Notes: generated from the sequence alone by a model not told the origin. Positions 31,121 to 39,367 are shown, counted from the stretch's first letter. The stretch is DNA of 64,000 nt from Aeromonas veronii (GCA_041319085.1 CP101033.1:179001-243000); one strand, 5' to 3'. Numbers and translations: made by a program.

Positions 31121-31140
31121 TCAGCATCCAAAATTGACCA
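31121..31140 (+). repeat. Left terminal inverted repeat of the outer IS21 element
   Basis: TCAGCATCCAAAATTGACCA; its reverse complement matches 32885-32904 at 17 of 20 positions. Confidence 0.7.
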
Positions 31141-31143
31141 GGG

Positions 31144-31533
31144 TTAGCTGGCTGATTTCATCCTCTGTTTGAAGCGGTACGAGACATTTCCTGTCTCGAT
31201 GATCTCGCAGTGATGGGTGATCCTATCCAGCATCGCTGTTGTCATTTTCTCATCCGTAAATACCTTGCCCCATTCGCTGAACGCCAGGTTGGTGGTCAGG
31301 ATCAGGCTGGTGCGCTCGTACAGCTTGCTTAGCAGGTGAAACAGCAGGGCTCCACCGCTTTCGGCAAACAGCAGGCAGCCCAGTTCGTCCAGGATCACCG
31401 CATCAACATTGACCAGCCGGTTCGCAAGCTGCCCAGCTTTGCCTGATGCCTTCTCCTGTTCCAGTTGGTTGACCAGGTCCACCACGCCGTAGAAACGCAC
31501 TCGCTTGCCCCGGCGTACGGCATTGCGTCCTAG
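31144..31533 (-). pseudogene. istB: istB (IS21 helper ATPase) 3' fragment
   Basis: The C-terminal half of an IstB/DnaC-like ATPase is readable: [23 protein letters not shown], then Walker B-like [30 protein letters not shown] (sensor region) and [19 protein letters not shown]. The N-terminal part with the Walker A loop is missing. The fragment is fused at about 31533 to a different istA frame, so no functional helper is made. Confidence 0.75.
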
Positions 31534-31948
31534 GGCGAACCTCACCCGTAGTCGGCGACACGATGGGCACAGTGGGCCCGCATTAGTCGATAAAGAGCTT
31601 TTCCTCCGCCTTGTGGATCTGGCGCATGGGGCGTTTTTGCAACTGACACCAGGACTTGTAACGGTCGCAAAACTGGGAGTAGCGGTAACAGCTGTTGGGA
31701 TAGCGCTGGGTGTACTCCTCCCAGAGCAGCTGTTTGGAGACCCCCCTAGCACTTGAGCTCCTGATGGATAGAGGGCCAATCGGACACGATATGGCGAGCC
31801 GATATGGAGGTATCGGCCTGCGTGGTAATACGCAGGAGCCGACACTGGCCTTGGTGCAGCTACTTATCTGGCGAACAGAGAGGTCAGCCTCCAGCCGCAG
31901 TCGCAACACTTCACGAATTTTACGCATTGCAATCCTCTTGGCAGACAT
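31534..31948 (-). pseudogene. istA: istA (IS21 transposase) 5' fragment of the inner element
   Basis: Begins at an ATG at 31948 (MSAKRIAMRKIREVLRLRLE), with the N-terminal helix-turn-helix part [16 protein letters not shown]. The frame is lost after that and regained at [30 protein letters not shown] one-base insertion at the expected FIDYCGP site creates a TAA. It ends about residue 150, where istB sequence follows; the catalytic core is gone. Confidence 0.7.
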
Positions 31949-31999
31949 AGGCTCTTCCCTGGCTAAAGGGAGAGCGTATCAAAGGTCGTTAAATCAATG

Positions 32000-32148
32000 C
32001 GTTAAGAATGATTCCGGTGAATGTGAACAGGGATTCCGGGATGTTGAACACTGTTTCCGGAAAGAGGGGGCAAAGTGTTCAGGTTGAGCCGGAATGAGCG
32101 TTCACGTTGGTCCGGAAATGGTGTTCATGATCGGCAGGAATATGCACA
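32000..32148. repeat. Terminal repeat array of the inner IS21-like element
   Basis: Five copies of a unit of about 25 bases carrying CCGG and a nearby TGAAC/GTTCA, as in the multiple transposase-binding repeats at IS21-family ends. The outer edge at 32148 reads TGTGCATATTCC on the minus strand, starting with the expected TG, and cuts istA of the outer element. Confidence 0.65.
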
Positions 32149-32828
32149 GGTTACCGGCTCGTTCACGTAATGGCTCATCAGCGCCAGGAAGCGGGGATTG
32201 AAACGGCGCTCTTTGCCCCCGAGCACCTGGTCGACGCAGGTCTTGAGGTTGTCGTAGATGCCCTGGCGTGGCACGCCGCCCAAATAATGGAAAGCCGCAT
32301 CGTGGGCGGCAAACAGCATCTACTGGGTTTCGCGGGGAAACACCATGACGAAGGGCTGGCGGCTGTGGGTGAGGCGAAAATGGGCAGCCTTGACCCGTTG
32401 CTCCACGCCGACGATCTCCACCTCTTCCTCGCTCCAGTCAAACTCATAGGCCTCACCCGCTGCGAACGTCAGAGGGACAAAGGCGGCCACGTTGGCCGGC
32501 AGCTGTTTATAGTCACGGACGAAGCGCTGGACGCTGTCGTATGCGCCCCGGTAGCAAGGTGTTGTAGGACTTCAAGGAGTTGTCTGGCACAGCGGCGTTG
32601 TTACTTGGGCCGCTTGGCATCGAGGTCCAGCCACTGGGTCTGCGTCGGCTCGAACTCGCCGAGCTTGGGTCTGGCAGGCTGCTGGCGTCGATATTTGGGC
32701 GGTTCGGAGGGGGGTTGGCGAAGGTACTTGCGAACGGTATTGCGAGAGAGTCCTGTGACTTTAGCGATGGCGCTGATGGACTGGCCGTCCACCTGGTACA
32801 TACGCCGGATCTTCAACACGGTTTTCAT
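32149..32828 (-). pseudogene. istA: istA (IS21 transposase) fragment of the outer element
   Basis: Starts at 32828 with MKTVLKIRRMYQVDGQSISAIAKVTGLSRNTVRKYLRQP, an N-terminal helix-turn-helix. A stop appears at 32601 after AKRPK, the frame resumes at SVQRFVRDYKQLP and runs through AYEFDWSEE (a catalytic-type aspartate) and RQPFVMVFPRETQ, then has an in-frame TAG at 32320-32322 where relatives have a glutamate codon. It continues through HYLGGVPRQGIYDNLKT and is cut near 32149 by the inner element. Confidence 0.75.
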
Positions 32829-32884
32829 GATTAACACTCCAGGTTCTCCGATCCAAAGATCGGATAGTTGCACACACTCCGGGG

Positions 32885-32904
32885 TGGTCAAAATTGGACG
32901 CTGA
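32885..32904 (-). repeat. Right terminal inverted repeat of the outer IS21 element
   Basis: TGGTCAAAATTGGACGCTGA, partner of 31121-31140. It abuts the truncated IS3 transposase, showing the IS21 element landed in or next to an IS3 copy. Confidence 0.7.
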
Positions 32905-33202
32905 AAACCCCGGAAACCTGGTCATTTTTGCGCGCTGATCAACACGCTGTAAGGGAGTGGGTACAAGAATTTATGGGCTGGTATAACGAAGAGCACAAGC
33001 ATAGCCGCATCGGCTTGTCACGCCGGGAGAGCGGCATCGAGGGGAATACAAAGGGCTATTGGCCAAGCGTCACGAGGTGTATCAGGCAGCCAGGGAAGCG
33101 AACCCGGCAAGGTGGCGTGGCCAAACCCGAAACTGGACGCCAGTGGGGGCGGTGATACTCAACCCGGATAGCCCGGAGCCAACACCAAAACTCGCGGCGT
33201 AA
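32905..33202 (+). pseudogene. IS3-family transposase (OrfB) C-terminal fragment
   Basis: WVQEFMGWYNEEHKHSRIGLS in one frame continues as TPGERHRGEYKGLLAKRHEVYQ and then AAREANPARWRGQTRNWTPVG in another, with a one-base frame change near 33020. This is the end of an IS3-group OrfB (WYN-EHKHS and RNWTPVG are the usual tail motifs). The catalytic DDE region is missing; the 5' side is replaced by the IS21 end at 32904. Stop at 33200-33202. Confidence 0.72.
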
Positions 33203-33211
33203 AAAACTGGT

Positions 33212-33328
33212 TTACGCGACATCTACCTTGAGACACGCCGACTGCTGGGTGAGGATGCCGAGATCTTTTTCAGACTTGATGTCTTTGGCTAACTCAGCGG
33301 CTAGTGCTTTGAGTTTGTCTTGGTCCAT
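33212..33328 (-). pseudogene. IS256-family transposase N-terminal fragment
   Basis: 38 codons beginning MDQDKLKALAAELAKDIKSE, a typical IS256-family (Mutator-like) transposase N-terminus. After KDLGILTQQ the sequence leaves the family and stops. Only about a tenth of a full transposase is left. It is too short for most ORF finders. Confidence 0.55.
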
Positions 33329-33405
33329 TTTCTTGCCCACGAAGGTATCCTTTTGAAAAAAGTTACTTATTCGTGCGTGGCTACACAATTGGATTTACAG
33401 GCCCC

Positions 33406-33682
33406 AAAAAGATGGGGGCGACTTGCGTCGCCCCCGGTAGTCGTATCGCTCATATCCTTGAACGAAGTTGCTCCCTGCAATCCCTGACTGTTTACCTCTT
33501 CCTTTAGGTTTCCCCTTCCCAATCCTTTGGGGTGTCCTTTAGCCATCTTGGCCTGACGAGTCATCCTGTCTCGTCGCACTTTCTCCGTCCTGGGAGGTGT
33601 CCTTTACCACATCCTGTGGTGATGTCCATTTGCCCAACCCTGGCAGCCAGTCTTCCTGACCGACTTCATTGCGTCCGTGCAT
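33406..33682 (-). ncRNA. csrB: CsrB-family regulatory RNA
   Basis: Read on the minus strand this 277-base stretch holds 16 GGA triplets, many as AGGA or AAGGA in hairpin loops: CCAC-AGGAT-GTGG at 33607-33619 and GACGAG...CTCGTC with ACAGGATG in the loop at 33556-33576. It ends in a perfect intrinsic terminator, GGGGGCGAC GCAA GTCGCCCCC then ATCTTTTT (33438 to 33406). This is the layout of CsrB/CsrC RNAs, which sequester the translational regulator CsrA. A promoter (TTGTAG, 16 bases, TATAGT) ends at 33688. No protein frame with homology covers it. Family assignment rests on this pattern; no covariance search was run. Confidence 0.82.
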
Positions 33683-33687
33683 GAGTA

Positions 33688-33715
33688 ACTATAAGGATTT
33701 TATAACCGGCTACAA
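33688..33715 (-). promoter_or_regulatory. Promoter of the CsrB-like RNA
   Basis: On the minus strand: -35 TTGTAG (33715-33710), 16-base spacer, -10 TATAGT (33693-33688); the start would be near 33681. Confidence 0.55.
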
Positions 33716-33879
33716 CGCCAGATTGGAAAACGTTTTTATCATTGGCTATTTCGGAAGTGTTGTTTTTCGATTTATTCATTTATTAACATAGCCTTATGGC
33801 ATTTACCTTCATGTTTTAAGATCCTATCTTCCGATTATCTCGAGGATCTTTCAGGCTGTTGACTTACATTTTGAATGGC

Positions 33880-33891
33880 AGATCTCTTACA
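33880..33891. promoter_or_regulatory. GacA/UvrY box upstream of the CsrB-like RNA
   Basis: AGATCTCTTACA matches the centre and one full arm of the 18-base GacA/UvrY/VarA box TGTAAGAGATCTCTTACA; the other arm is poorly conserved. It lies about 200 bases upstream of the predicted RNA start, the usual place for this box before csrB. A further CTTACA lies at 33863-33868. Confidence 0.6.
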
Positions 33892-33987
33892 CGACGCTTT
33901 GGTTGCTTTTGAAATAGATTTTGCAGTCTGATGATGTTCATTCGGGGTGAGTGGGCGAGACACAAAATGAGTGGCTGAACGGAGAAA

Positions 33988-34356
33988 TTATGAGCGCTGG
34001 TTGAGTCGTTCATAGATGGTCTGGCGTTCTTCCGGGGTGAGCGAAGAGAAGGAGTGGGTAAAGAGGCGCAGCAACAGGGACTTGTTCATGCCATCTTGCT
34101 GGGTCAGATTACCCAGCTCGTCGATGGCCACCGTGCTCATGGAGAAGGTGGCCTTTTTGTAGCTGGGCTTCAGGTGTTCGCCACTCTCGATAAAGGCCAG
34201 TGCCGAAAGAGCTTCATCACGATGCTGGCTCAGTTCAAGGCTGACCACCTTGGGTTTGCCCTTGGCGTAGAACTCCGCATCTTCGATAAATTCGTCGATG
34301 GTGAACTTCTTCTGGTGATGCAGCTGGTGTTTTTTCTTCAGAGCGGCTAGACCCAT
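33988..34356 (-). CDS. Small protein downstream of a parA-like pseudogene
   Basis: 122-residue intact frame, MGLAALKKKHQLHHQKKFTIDEFIEDAEFYAKGKPKVVS at the start; basic N-terminus, FTIDEFIEDAEFYA helix and a C-terminal helix SLTPEERQTIYERLNQRS. It begins one base after the end of the parA-like frame behind a GGGGGTGAG SD. The position after a ParA ATPase and the basic start suggest a DNA-binding or adaptor partner of ParA, but no family is recognised. The ATG at 34356 was chosen because upstream sequence belongs to parA. Confidence 0.6.
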   Translation of the reverse strand: MGLAALKKKHQLHHQKKFTIDEFIEDAEFYAKGKPKVVSLELSQHRDEALSALAFIESGEHLKPSYKKATFSMSTVAIDELGNLTQQDGMNKSLLLRLFTHSFSSLTPEERQTIYERLNQRS

Positions 34357-34357
34357 C

Positions 34358-35005
34358 TCACCCCCCCACTTGCAAGAACTCTTTGGCGATGGCCCGGATC
34401 TCTTCGGCGGATTTGCCATCCGGCTCGATCTCATCACCGAAAGCCCCTGCTCTTCGCTGTTGTCGTAGACGTTGCGGCCATAGGTGATGGTGTTCAGGAC
34501 GTCGACACCGTGCGCACGAGGAGCAGACTTTTTTGCCTCCAGAATGCGTTTTACCTGATTGGCAGGGCGGGGCTCTGGGTCAGCACCACGGCTGCATTGA
34601 GCGTTGGATTGACTATCTTGCTGGCGTTGATGAGATCTTCCATGTGGGGCAGGGTCTTGAGGTTGCGGCGTTTTGGGCGCAAGGGGATCAGGGCGTGGGT
34701 GGCGACAGCCATGGTGGAGCGCAGTGCCCGGTTGTCTTGCCCACCGCAATCGACGATGACGTAGTCGTTCGGTTCTTCAGGCTGAGCAGGTCGTTGCGAA
34801 TATTGCCATAGAGTTGAACGCAGTTGATTTGTGGCAGCTCCGGGTTGTCATTGCGCTCCTGAATCCAGTCAGAGGTGGTGCGCTGCGGGTCGCAGTCGAC
34901 CAGTAATACCTCCCCCTGAAATTGGCATCTGAGGTAGACCGCCAGATTTTGTGCCAGGCAGCTCTTGCCATTCCCCCCCTTCTCTCCACCGACCAACAAG
35001 ATCAT
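34358..35005 (-). pseudogene. ParA-like partition ATPase, broken by three frameshifts
   Basis: Starts at 35005 after a good SD (AGGGGA) with MILLVGGEKGGNGKSCLAQNLAVYL, a deviant Walker A (KGGNGKS), then VLLVDCDPQRTTSDW. The frame shifts near 34771 after SLKNR, and NDYVIVDCGGQDNRALRSTMAVATHALIP continues in another frame. A second shift near 34557 moves from PALP to NQVKRILEAKKSAP, and a third near 34430 leads to DEIEPDGKSAEEIRAIAKEF. Each is explained by one base lost. The gene would otherwise be about 215 codons, typical of ParA/Soj-type ATPases on plasmids and integrative elements. Confidence 0.75.
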
Positions 35006-35110
35006 GACATTCCCCTATCCATGAGAAAACCGCTGATTTCAGTATTAGGAGGGGCCAGCCTCATCACAAGGCGAGAGGAGTGATGCCCCTCTCGTTGTTT
35101 GTTGTTTCGA

Positions 35111-35287
35111 TTAGTAATGAACGCTGCCTTCATGCCAGCGGCAGACATATTCCGGCACCAGCATCTGGGGTGCCTGGTCGACATGGCAGACTACCATGGG
35201 CATGGCGGGGGCACCTTCAGCCTGACTGAGAGTTGGCAGTGCTGACAGCATCAGAGTGGCGAGCAGCAGCATGGGTTTCATCTTCAT
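35111..35287 (-). CDS. Small secreted protein, family unknown
   Basis: 58-residue frame from an ATG at 35287 with an AAGGAG SD 6 bases upstream. Residues 1-23 form a signal peptide (MKMKPMLLLATLMLSALPTLSQA) with a likely cut after SQA; the mature 35 residues contain two cysteines (VVCHVDQ and YVCRWHEG) that could pair in the periplasm. The frame is open further upstream but without support. A CRP-like site lies 28 bases before the ATG. Confidence 0.65.
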   Translation of the reverse strand: MKMKPMLLLATLMLSALPTLSQAEGAPAMPMVVCHVDQAPQMLVPEYVCRWHEGSVHY

Positions 35288-35314
35288 AACAACTCCTTGG
35301 TTGAACCAACTATA

Positions 35315-35330
35315 TGTGATCTTGATCACC
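35315..35330. promoter_or_regulatory. CRP-like site
   Basis: TGTGATCTTGATCACC fits TGTGA-N6-TCACA with one mismatch in the last base. It is upstream of the small secreted protein (minus strand). Confidence 0.45.
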
Positions 35331-35832
35331 TTTTGAGTTAAGTAGCCCTTGGCGCCAGCGCAAGGTGAGATGAATAAATTCAATTAATGAAAAAAGTATC
35401 AAAAGGTGTTGTGTTGGCTGGTCAGGATAGTTGAGTGCCTTGATGCGATCTTTGTGCATATTGAGTTGATGGGGAGGCTGCGGAGACGTATGCGTAGGGC
35501 AGGACACAAGGGGGGTGACATCAATGCCATGATCTGGGACAAGAAAAGATTTATGCAGTGAAGCGAGGGGGTATGAGTTTTTATTCTGCTTAAGCTGCAA
35601 CTGTCGTGCGGATGTATTCAATAGCGAGACTGCAATATTCATTAATTATATAAAAACAAACCTATCATAATGATTTTAAATGCTTTTGTGTTTTTTGGTT
35701 TAATCCGCTTGGCGAGCGTGAATGAATAAAATACGAATCAACCTGAAATATAGCGAGGTGGTTTTGCATGGTTATTCGGTGCGCCTTGTGTGGAAAATAC
35801 GCGATTTGCTACTGGGGTCATAGATTGAACGG

Positions 35833-35844
35833 TGAATATATTCA
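35833..35844. promoter_or_regulatory. Palindrome TGAATATATTCA, possible ArgR half-site pair
   Basis: Perfect 12-base palindrome 192 bases before arcA. It has the TGAAT/ATTCA arms of an ARG box but two bases less spacing than the consensus, so ArgR binding is only possible. Confidence 0.35.
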
Positions 35845-35851
35845 GTTCTTG

Positions 35852-35865
35852 TTGAATGTGATCAA
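35852..35865. promoter_or_regulatory. FNR-like site upstream of arcA
   Basis: TTGAATGTGATCAA matches TTGAT-N4-ATCAA at nine of ten positions. A -10-like TCTAAC at 35892-35897 would place the site near -42, suitable for activation under oxygen lack, as known for arginine deiminase operons. Confidence 0.55.
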
Positions 35866-36035
35866 TGTCTAGGTTTGTGTCGGTTTGCAGGTCTAACCTC
35901 GGTCTCGAAAGGCAAGGGCAGGATAGAACACAAGCTGAGTACCCTACATAAAGAATATCCCGCCTTAGCCACGAGCATGAATAGAAGGAATCTATTCAAT
36001 CACTCGCAGGGACCACTGCTAGACGGAATATAATC

Positions 36036-37256
36036 ATGAGCAAATTTTATGTAGGTTCTGAAGTTGGCCAATTGCGCCGTGTCATGTTGCACCGCCCCAA
36101 CCTCAGTCTGAAGCGTCTGACTCCTTCCAACTGCCAGGATCTGCTGTTCGATGACGTCCTGTCTGTTGAACGTGCCGGTCAGGAGCACGACAAATTCGCT
36201 CAGGTACTGCGCGATCAGAATGTCGAAGTTTTCCTGCTGACCAATCTGCTGGCCGAAACCCTGGATGTGCCGGAAGCCAAAGCCTGGCTGTTGCAACATC
36301 AGGTTTCCGATTACCGCCTCGGTTCTTCTTTTGCCAACGACGTGCGCTGCTTCCTGGCAGACATGCCGCACCGTGAACTGGCCCGTATTCTCTCCGGCGG
36401 CCTGACCTTCTCAGAGATGCCCTACAGCGGCGTCAACATGGTAGTGGGTATGCATGCGCCGACCGACTTCATCATCGAGCCGCTGCCCAATCACCTCTTT
36501 ACCCGTGACACCTCCTGCTGGGTCTACGGTGGCGTCTCCATCAACCCCATGGCCAAGGCTGCCCGTCGCCGCGAGACCAACCATGTGAAGGCCATCTACC
36601 GCTGGCACCCGCAGTTTGCCGGTCAGGACTTCATCAAATACTTCGGTGATGAAGATCGCGACTACGACAACTCCACCATCGAGGGGGGCGACGTGCTGGT
36701 TATTGGCCGCGGCTCCGTGCTGATCGGTATGTCCGAGCGCACCACGCCGCAAGGGGTCGAGCACCTGGCTCGCGGCCTGTTCAAACACGGCCAGGCCAAA
36801 CAGGTCATCGCCATGCAACTGCCGAAACACCGCAGCTGCATGCACCTCGACACCGTCATGACCCACATGGACATAGACACCTTCTCCGTCTATCCGGAAG
36901 TCATCCGCAAGGATGTGAACTGCTGGAGCCTGACACCGGGTGGTGCCACCGGCATGAACATCAAGGAAGAAGGCTACTTCGTGACTGCCATTGAGAAGGC
37001 GCTGGGTGTGGATCAGCTGAAACTCATCACCACCGGCGGCGACAGCTTCGAGGCCGAGCGCGAGCAGTGGAACGACGCCAACAACGTGCTGACCGTGCGC
37101 CCCGGCGTAGTGGTGGGTTACGAGCGCAATACCTATACCAACGAGAAGTACGACAAGGCTGGCATCACAGTGCTGCCCATCCCGGGTGAAGAGCTGGGAC
37201 GTGGTCGCGGCGGCGCCCGCTGCATGAGCTGCCCGATGGAACGCGACGGCATCTAA
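36036..37256 (+). CDS. arcA: Arginine deiminase
   Basis: First enzyme of the arginine deiminase pathway: arginine to citrulline and ammonia. The 406-residue protein has the family segments [33 protein letters not shown], the active-site loop [39 protein letters not shown] and the C-terminal [10 protein letters not shown] with the catalytic cysteine C396. It heads an arcA-arcC-arcB operon, giving ATP from arginine with the two following enzymes. Probable anaerobic control by the upstream FNR-like site. Confidence 0.96.
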   Translation: MSKFYVGSEVGQLRRVMLHRPNLSLKRLTPSNCQDLLFDDVLSVERAGQEHDKFAQVLRDQNVEVFLLTNLLAETLDVPEAKAWLLQHQVSDYRLGSSFANDVRCFLADMPHRELARILSGGLTFSEMPYSGVNMVVGMHAPTDFIIEPLPNHLFTRDTSCWVYGGVSINPMAKAARRRETNHVKAIYRWHPQFAGQDFIKYFGDEDRDYDNSTIEGGDVLVIGRGSVLIGMSERTTPQGVEHLARGLFKHGQAKQVIAMQLPKHRSCMHLDTVMTHMDIDTFSVYPEVIRKDVNCWSLTPGGATGMNIKEEGYFVTAIEKALGVDQLKLITTGGDSFEAEREQWNDANNVLTVRPGVVVGYERNTYTNEKYDKAGITVLPIPGEELGRGRGGARCMSCPMERDGI

Positions 37257-37265
37257 CAAGACGGC

Positions 37266-37292
37266 GTGGCGCCGGCAAGAGGCCGGCGCCAC
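37266..37292 (+). other. Intercistronic hairpin between arcA and arcC
   Basis: Perfect 11-base stem GTGGCGCCGGC / GCCGGCGCCAC with a 5-base loop, 9 bases past arcA, with no T run. It is likely to affect RNA stability or relative expression rather than end transcription. Confidence 0.6.
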
Positions 37293-37319
37293 AGATACCA
37301 AGAATCGAGAGTAACACTC

Positions 37320-38246
37320 ATGAAAAAACCAACTGTCGTCGTCGCCCTGGGTGGCAATGCTCTGCTCCGTCGTGGCGAGCCGCTCGAAGCTGACATCCAG
37401 CGCAAGAACATCGCCACTGCCGCCAAGACCATCGCCCTGATCGCTCAGGAGTACAACGTGGTGCTGGTGCATGGCAACGGCCCGCAAGTCGGTCTGCTGG
37501 CCCTGCAAAACAGTGCCTACACCAAGGTATCCCCCTATCCGCTGGATGTGCTGGGTGCCGAGTCTCAGGGCATGATCGGCTACATGCTGATCCAGGAGCT
37601 GAAAAACCTGATGCCGAGCCGCAACGTCACCGCGTTGCTGACCCAGGTGCAGGTCGATCCCAAGGATCCGGCGTTTGCCAATCCGACCAAATTTATCGGC
37701 CCCGTCTACGAAGAGGCTGAAGCCCGCACCCTGGCAGAAGAGAAGCACTGGGTGGTCAAGGCTGACGGCAAGTTCTTCCGCCGCGTGGTGCCGTCCCCGC
37801 TGCCCCAGCGCATCGTCGAAGGCGACGCCATCGAAACCCTGATCGCCCAGGGCCACCTCATCATCTGTACCGGTGGTGGTGGTATCCCGGTGACCTGGGA
37901 TGGCCAGAGCCTGACCGGTATCGAAGCCGTCATCGACAAGGACATGTCTGCCGCCTATCTGGCCAAGCAGATCAAGGCCGACGCCCTGCTGATCCTGACC
38001 GATGCTGATGCCGTCTACCTGGACTGGGGCAAACCGACTCAGCGTCCGCTGCGGGTGACCAGCCCGGACGAGCTGGCCGGGGTCAAGTTCGACGCAGGTT
38101 CCATGGGGCCGAAAGTCGAAGCCTCCTGTGAATTTGTCAAAGCGACCGGCGGCATGGTCGGCATCGGCTCTCTGGAAGATGGCCTCGCCATCCTCAAGGG
38201 TGAAGCCGGTACCAATATCGTCGCCACCCGTACCGTGAATGCGTAA
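37320..38246 (+). CDS. arcC: Carbamate kinase
   Basis: Last step of the arginine deiminase pathway: carbamoyl phosphate plus ADP to ATP, ammonia and carbon dioxide. The 308-residue amino-acid-kinase fold protein shows VVVALGGNALLRRGE, LVHGNGPQVGLLALQN, ICTGGGGIPV and IDKDMSAAYLAKQIKADALLILTDADAVY. The ATG at 37320 gives the family start MKKPTVVVALGGNA; an in-frame extension back to 37266 overlaps the hairpin and has no support. Confidence 0.95.
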   Translation: MKKPTVVVALGGNALLRRGEPLEADIQRKNIATAAKTIALIAQEYNVVLVHGNGPQVGLLALQNSAYTKVSPYPLDVLGAESQGMIGYMLIQELKNLMPSRNVTALLTQVQVDPKDPAFANPTKFIGPVYEEAEARTLAEEKHWVVKADGKFFRRVVPSPLPQRIVEGDAIETLIAQGHLIICTGGGGIPVTWDGQSLTGIEAVIDKDMSAAYLAKQIKADALLILTDADAVYLDWGKPTQRPLRVTSPDELAGVKFDAGSMGPKVEASCEFVKATGGMVGIGSLEDGLAILKGEAGTNIVATRTVNA

Positions 38247-38347
38247 TTGAAACTCGGCCCTCCGGGGTCTGCACAAATCTGTACTGAAGAATGCGTAGTC
38301 AACACTACTGCCTAAATTGGTCTGAACAAATATAGAGAGAACTCATC

Positions 38348-39352
38348 ATGGCTTTTAATCTGCGTAACCGTAACTTCCTGAAACTGCTGGACTTCACCCC
38401 GCGCGAAATCCAATACATGATCGATCTCGCCATCGACCTGAAAAAAGCCAAATACGGTGGCTACGAGCGCAAGCATCTGGTTGGCAAAAACATTGCCCTG
38501 ATTTTCGAGAAGACCTCCACCCGTACCCGCTGTGCGTTTGAAGTGGCGGCCTTCGACCAGGGCGCGCAAGTCTCCTACCTTGGCCCAAGCGGTTCCCAGA
38601 TCGGTCACAAGGAGTCCATGAAGGATACCGCCCGGGTACTGGGTCGCATGTATGACGGTATCGAATACCGTGGCTACGGTCAGGAGATCGTGGAAGAGCT
38701 GGGTGCCTACGCCGGTGTCCCGGTCTGGAACGGCCTGACCAACGAATTCCACCCGACCCAGATCCTGGCTGACTTCATGACCATGCTGGAGCACGGCAAG
38801 GGCAAACGTCTGGATCAAATCAAGTTCGCCTACCTGGGTGATGCCCGCAACAACATGGGTAACTCCCTGATGGTCGGCGCCGCCAAAATGGGCATGGACA
38901 TCCGTCTGGTTGCGCCGAAAGCCTTCTGGCCGGAAGAGGAGCTGGTTGCCAAGTGCCGCCTGATTGCCGAAGAGACCGGCGCACGCATCACCCTGACCGA
39001 AGATGTGAAAGAGGGTGTACTGGGCACCGACTTCCTCTACACCGACGTCTGGGTATCCATGGGTGAAGCGAAAGAAGCCTGGGATCAGCGCGTGAAACTG
39101 ATGACGCCGTATCAGGTCAACATGGATGTCATCAACGCCACCAAGAACCCGGATGTGAAGTTCATGCACTGCCTGCCGGCGTTCCACAACGACGAGACCA
39201 CCATGGGTAAGGAAGTGGCTGAGAAATATGGCATGAAAGGCCTGGAAGTGACCGAGGACGTGTTCGAATCCGAGCACAGCATCGTGTTCGACGAGGCCGA
39301 AAACCGGATGCACACCATCAAGGCAGTGATGGTTGCTACGCTGGGCGACTAA
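38348..39352 (+). CDS. arcB: Ornithine carbamoyltransferase, catabolic
   Basis: Converts citrulline and phosphate to ornithine and carbamoyl phosphate in the arginine deiminase pathway. The 334-residue product holds the carbamoyl-phosphate site STRTR in [12 protein letters not shown], the HPTQ motif ([12 protein letters not shown]) and the ornithine-site HCLPAFH. Sequence alone does not separate ArcB from biosynthetic ArgF; the place after arcA and arcC decides for the catabolic role. A terminator follows. Confidence 0.93.
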   Translation: MAFNLRNRNFLKLLDFTPREIQYMIDLAIDLKKAKYGGYERKHLVGKNIALIFEKTSTRTRCAFEVAAFDQGAQVSYLGPSGSQIGHKESMKDTARVLGRMYDGIEYRGYGQEIVEELGAYAGVPVWNGLTNEFHPTQILADFMTMLEHGKGKRLDQIKFAYLGDARNNMGNSLMVGAAKMGMDIRLVAPKAFWPEEELVAKCRLIAEETGARITLTEDVKEGVLGTDFLYTDVWVSMGEAKEAWDQRVKLMTPYQVNMDVINATKNPDVKFMHCLPAFHNDETTMGKEVAEKYGMKGLEVTEDVFESEHSIVFDEAENRMHTIKAVMVATLGD

Positions 39353-39367
39353 GGTCGCAGTAGTGGT

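Larger units (their letters stand above)
31115..32904. mobile_element. Decayed IS21-family element interrupted by a second IS21-like fragment
   Basis: Outer limits are set by imperfect terminal inverted repeats (31121-31140 and 32885-32904, 17 of 20 matching). From the right the outer element keeps a broken istA (32149-32828, minus); from the left it keeps the 3' part of istB (31144-31533, minus). Between them sits the 5' end of a different IS21-like element (31534-32148) with its terminal repeats and a broken istA. No intact transposase or helper remains, so the element cannot move by itself. Confidence 0.75.
35288..36035. other. 748-base stretch without a gene: upstream regions of two divergent units
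   Basis: Lies between the small secreted protein (minus) and arcA (plus). The part from about 35640 to 35880 is AT-rich. It holds a CRP-like site (35315), a TGAATATATTCA palindrome (35833) and an FNR-like site (35852). A 110-codon frame on the minus strand (35310-35642) has no homology, no SD and odd composition, and is not called. Confidence 0.5.

Noticed and set aside
31710..32904. Plus-strand frames at 31710-32087 and 32170-32904
   Set aside because: Antisense shadows of istA fragments on the minus strand.
32860..33210. Possible CRISPR or short tandem array near the IS debris
   Set aside because: Repeats there are IS terminal repeats; no regular repeat-spacer pattern occurs anywhere in the window.
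33367..33579. 70-codon minus-strand frame inside the CsrB-like RNA
   Set aside because: It is the RNA read as protein; repeated GGA motifs and hairpins explain the sequence better.
35310..35642. 110-codon minus-strand frame upstream of arcA
   Set aside because: No SD, no domain, low-quality composition; better explained as a regulatory gap.
36411..38276. 621-codon open frame antisense to arcA and arcC
   Set aside because: Composition is His/Gly/Val-rich shadow sequence; both plus-strand genes are clear.
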